23,380 nt of DNA. Source: UBA3537 sp965657165. GTDB lineage: Bacteria; Bacteroidota; Bacteroidia; Flavobacteriales; Flavobacteriaceae. A program made the translations under genes and the position numbers. Below are positions 22,200 to 23,380 of the stretch, piece by piece (position 1 is the first letter of the stretch; every line of letters begins with the position of its first letter). The DNA is taken from assembly GCA_965657165.1 (NCBI GenBank), contig CBFHNG010000030.1, positions 1-23,380 of the forward strand, in the 5' to 3' direction. The notes under the pieces were generated by a model. That model worked only from the letters and a program-made list of their open reading frames with translations. It was not told the origin of the DNA and made no database searches.

Positions 22200-23380
22200 T
22201 TAGTTAGGATTACAGTTTGTGAAGTTAGGTTGAGGTAGTGTCCAAGCTGATGCTCCCTGGCTAAAACTACTGCAATATATTACATTTTCAACACCCCAAT
22301 TTGATATATCTTGGTTGAAAGAAGTTGCATCTTTGAACATCTGCGCCATACTAGTTACATTACTAACAGCCCAATTTGATATATCTTGGTTGAAAGACGT
22401 TGCATAAGCGAACATAGCATATGTGTTTTCTATATTACTAACATCCCAATTTGATATATCTTGGTTGAAAGACGTTGCACCTTGAAACATCCCACCCAAG
22501 CTTCCAGCATTACTAACATTCCAACCACCAATGGGTTGATTAAATGAGGTTGCATGATTGAATAAGTAATTTAACCCTTGGTCATAAACCACCCCATTTT
22601 GTATACTCGTTACATTTGAAACATCCCAATCACCAATAGGTTGGTTAAATGAGATTGCATTATCAAACATAGCTTTCATGTTGGTAACGCTACTTACGTC
22701 CCAATCACCTAAAGGTTGGTCAAATGAAGTAGCATATGAAAATAATTCTCTCATATCTGTAACATTTGAAACATCCCAATTACCAATAGGCTGGTTAAAT
22801 GAGGTTGCTCCTTGAAACATTTGCAACATATCAGTTACATTACTAACATCCCAATTTGATATATCTTGGTTGAAAGAAGCTGCTCCTAGAAACATCCATC
22901 TCATTCCAATTACACTACTCACATTCCAATTACCTATATCTTGGTTGAATTGTGAATTATTCCAAAACATTCCTCCCATTTCAGTAACACTACTCACATC
23001 CCAAAGACTTATATCTTGATTAAATAAATGAGATGCACACTGTCCATAAAACATAGCAGCCATATTTGTAACACTACTCACGTCCCAACTCCCTATTGGC
23101 TGGTTAAAATCTTCATGACAATGAAACAACTCGTACATATCTGTTATCTTAGATGTACAGACTTTAGTAACATCTTCTTCATTCTCAATCATTTGGTCTA
23201 GCATATCTCTATCTACAACAGTATATTCAATCCCATTAACAGTGCCTATATCCCCAACATTAGCATCAGGGCAAGCCTTTATAGTAACTCCATTATCATC
23301 TAAATAAACAACATCACAGTTCGATGGTTGATTATTATTATCATTCGTATCCGAACTATTATCGCTACTACAAGCAAAGA
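22200..23380 (-). CDS. BspA-like DUF285 repeat surface lipoprotein, 5' end outside window
   Basis: The frame is open to the window edge and reads FACSSDNSSDTNDNNN there, so the true start (about 13 codons of a lipoprotein signal) lies just outside; the first ATG within the window, at 23204, is internal. A spacer of about 60 residues (NCDVVYLDDNGVTIKACPD, then GIEYTVVDRDML) is followed by about eleven repeats of 25 residues, consensus M-xx-MF-xx-ATSFNQ-P/D-I-x-NWDVSNVT, the DUF285 (PF03382) leucine-rich-like unit. Repeat 7 carries an insert (NGVVYDQGLNYLF). The product should be lipidated and surface-exposed, likely involved in binding or adhesion, as in BspA-type proteins. Its stop is one base from the FISUMP gene start. 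Confidence 0.88.
   Translation of the reverse strand, partial: FACSSDNSSDTNDNNNQPSNCDVVYLDDNGVTIKACPDANVGDIGTVNGIEYTVVDRDMLDQMIENEEDVTKVCTSKITDMYELFHCHEDFNQPIGSWDVSSVTNMAAMFYGQCASHLFNQDISLWDVSSVTEMGGMFWNNSQFNQDIGNWNVSSVIGMRWMFLGAASFNQDISNWDVSNVTDMLQMFQGATSFNQPIGNWDVSNVTDMRELFSYATSFDQPLGDWDVSSVTNMKAMFDNAISFNQPIGDWDVSNVTSIQNGVVYDQGLNYLFNHATSFNQPIGGWNVSNAGSLGGMFQGATSFNQDISNWDVSNIENTYAMFAYATSFNQDISNWAVSNVTSMAQMFKDATSFNQDISNWGVENVIYCSSFSQGASAWTLPQPNFTNCNPN
22270..23150 (-). repeat. Tandem 75-bp coding repeats of the DUF285 domain
   Basis: Units of 75 bp are repeated about eleven times, many nearly identical at the DNA level. The NQDIS-NWDVSN type and the NQPIG-(N/D)WDVSN type come in blocks rather than alternating, which suggests unit duplication or conversion within the array. 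Such an array can expand or contract by recombination. Confidence 0.8.

Noticed and set aside
22270..23150. CRISPR-like array from regularly spaced similar sequences
   Set aside because: The 75-bp units are in-frame coding repeats of the DUF285 domain with no unique spacers.
22200..23204. ATG at 23204 as start of the DUF285 protein
   Set aside because: In-frame sequence upstream encodes a lipobox (FACSSD) and linker up to the window edge; the start must lie beyond it.

Overview
The window looks like a chromosomal segment of a marine-type Flavobacteriaceae bacterium (Bacteroidota). The DNA is AT-rich, start codons lack Shine-Dalgarno sequences, several genes are preceded by TAnnTTTG-type -7 boxes, and secreted proteins are mostly lipoproteins of the form MKK/MKR-hydrophobic-CS(S/G)D. 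The gene families fit too: surface beta-helix, YwqK-like MORN protein, DUF3109, DUF2490, DUF4956, FISUMP and BspA/DUF285.

Positions 1-3600: the 3' end of a secreted beta-helix protein (+), a small MORN-repeat secreted protein (-), and a long PiT-type phosphate transporter with a cytosolic PhoU-like tail (+). Two strong bidirectional terminators separate the convergent genes. Positions 3600-8100 (-): class Ia ribonucleotide reductase in the order nrdB-nrdA, preceded by a cysteine-rich DUF3109 protein. Positions 8200-14450: MarC (+) and MscS (-) tail to tail, rsmI (+), a carboxymuconolactone decarboxylase/AhpD-like protein (-), then a tight osmC-like/recJ/MFS unit (+). Positions 14455-18995 (-): a coupled DUF4956-DUF2490 pair, then a GNAT acetyltransferase, MATE exporter, queD and lpxH, with a terminator after lpxH. 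All of this is ordinary core genome.

Positions 19000-23380 are accessory. An intact tRNA-Ala(GGC) at 20583 is preceded 1.54 kb upstream by a 58-bp imperfect copy of its own 5' flank and 5' half. Between the two lie a phage-like reading frame broken by two in-frame TAA codons and a lipocalin-like lipoprotein. Just downstream of the tRNA terminator, behind a complex hairpin, lies a very small HUH (rolling-circle Rep-like) protein gene. I read this as the scar of one or more elements that used the tRNA-Ala gene as an integration site with crossover near the anticodon stem. The right end (-) holds two coupled surface lipoprotein genes, a BspA/DUF285 repeat protein (running off the window) and a FISUMP protein. 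Their signal-peptide DNA is almost the same as that of the lipoprotein inside the putative element.

No CRISPR array, rRNA, complete insertion sequence or integrase gene was seen. The most unusual signals are the tRNA-Ala scar, the mini-HUH gene with its hairpin, and the re-used lipoprotein leader.
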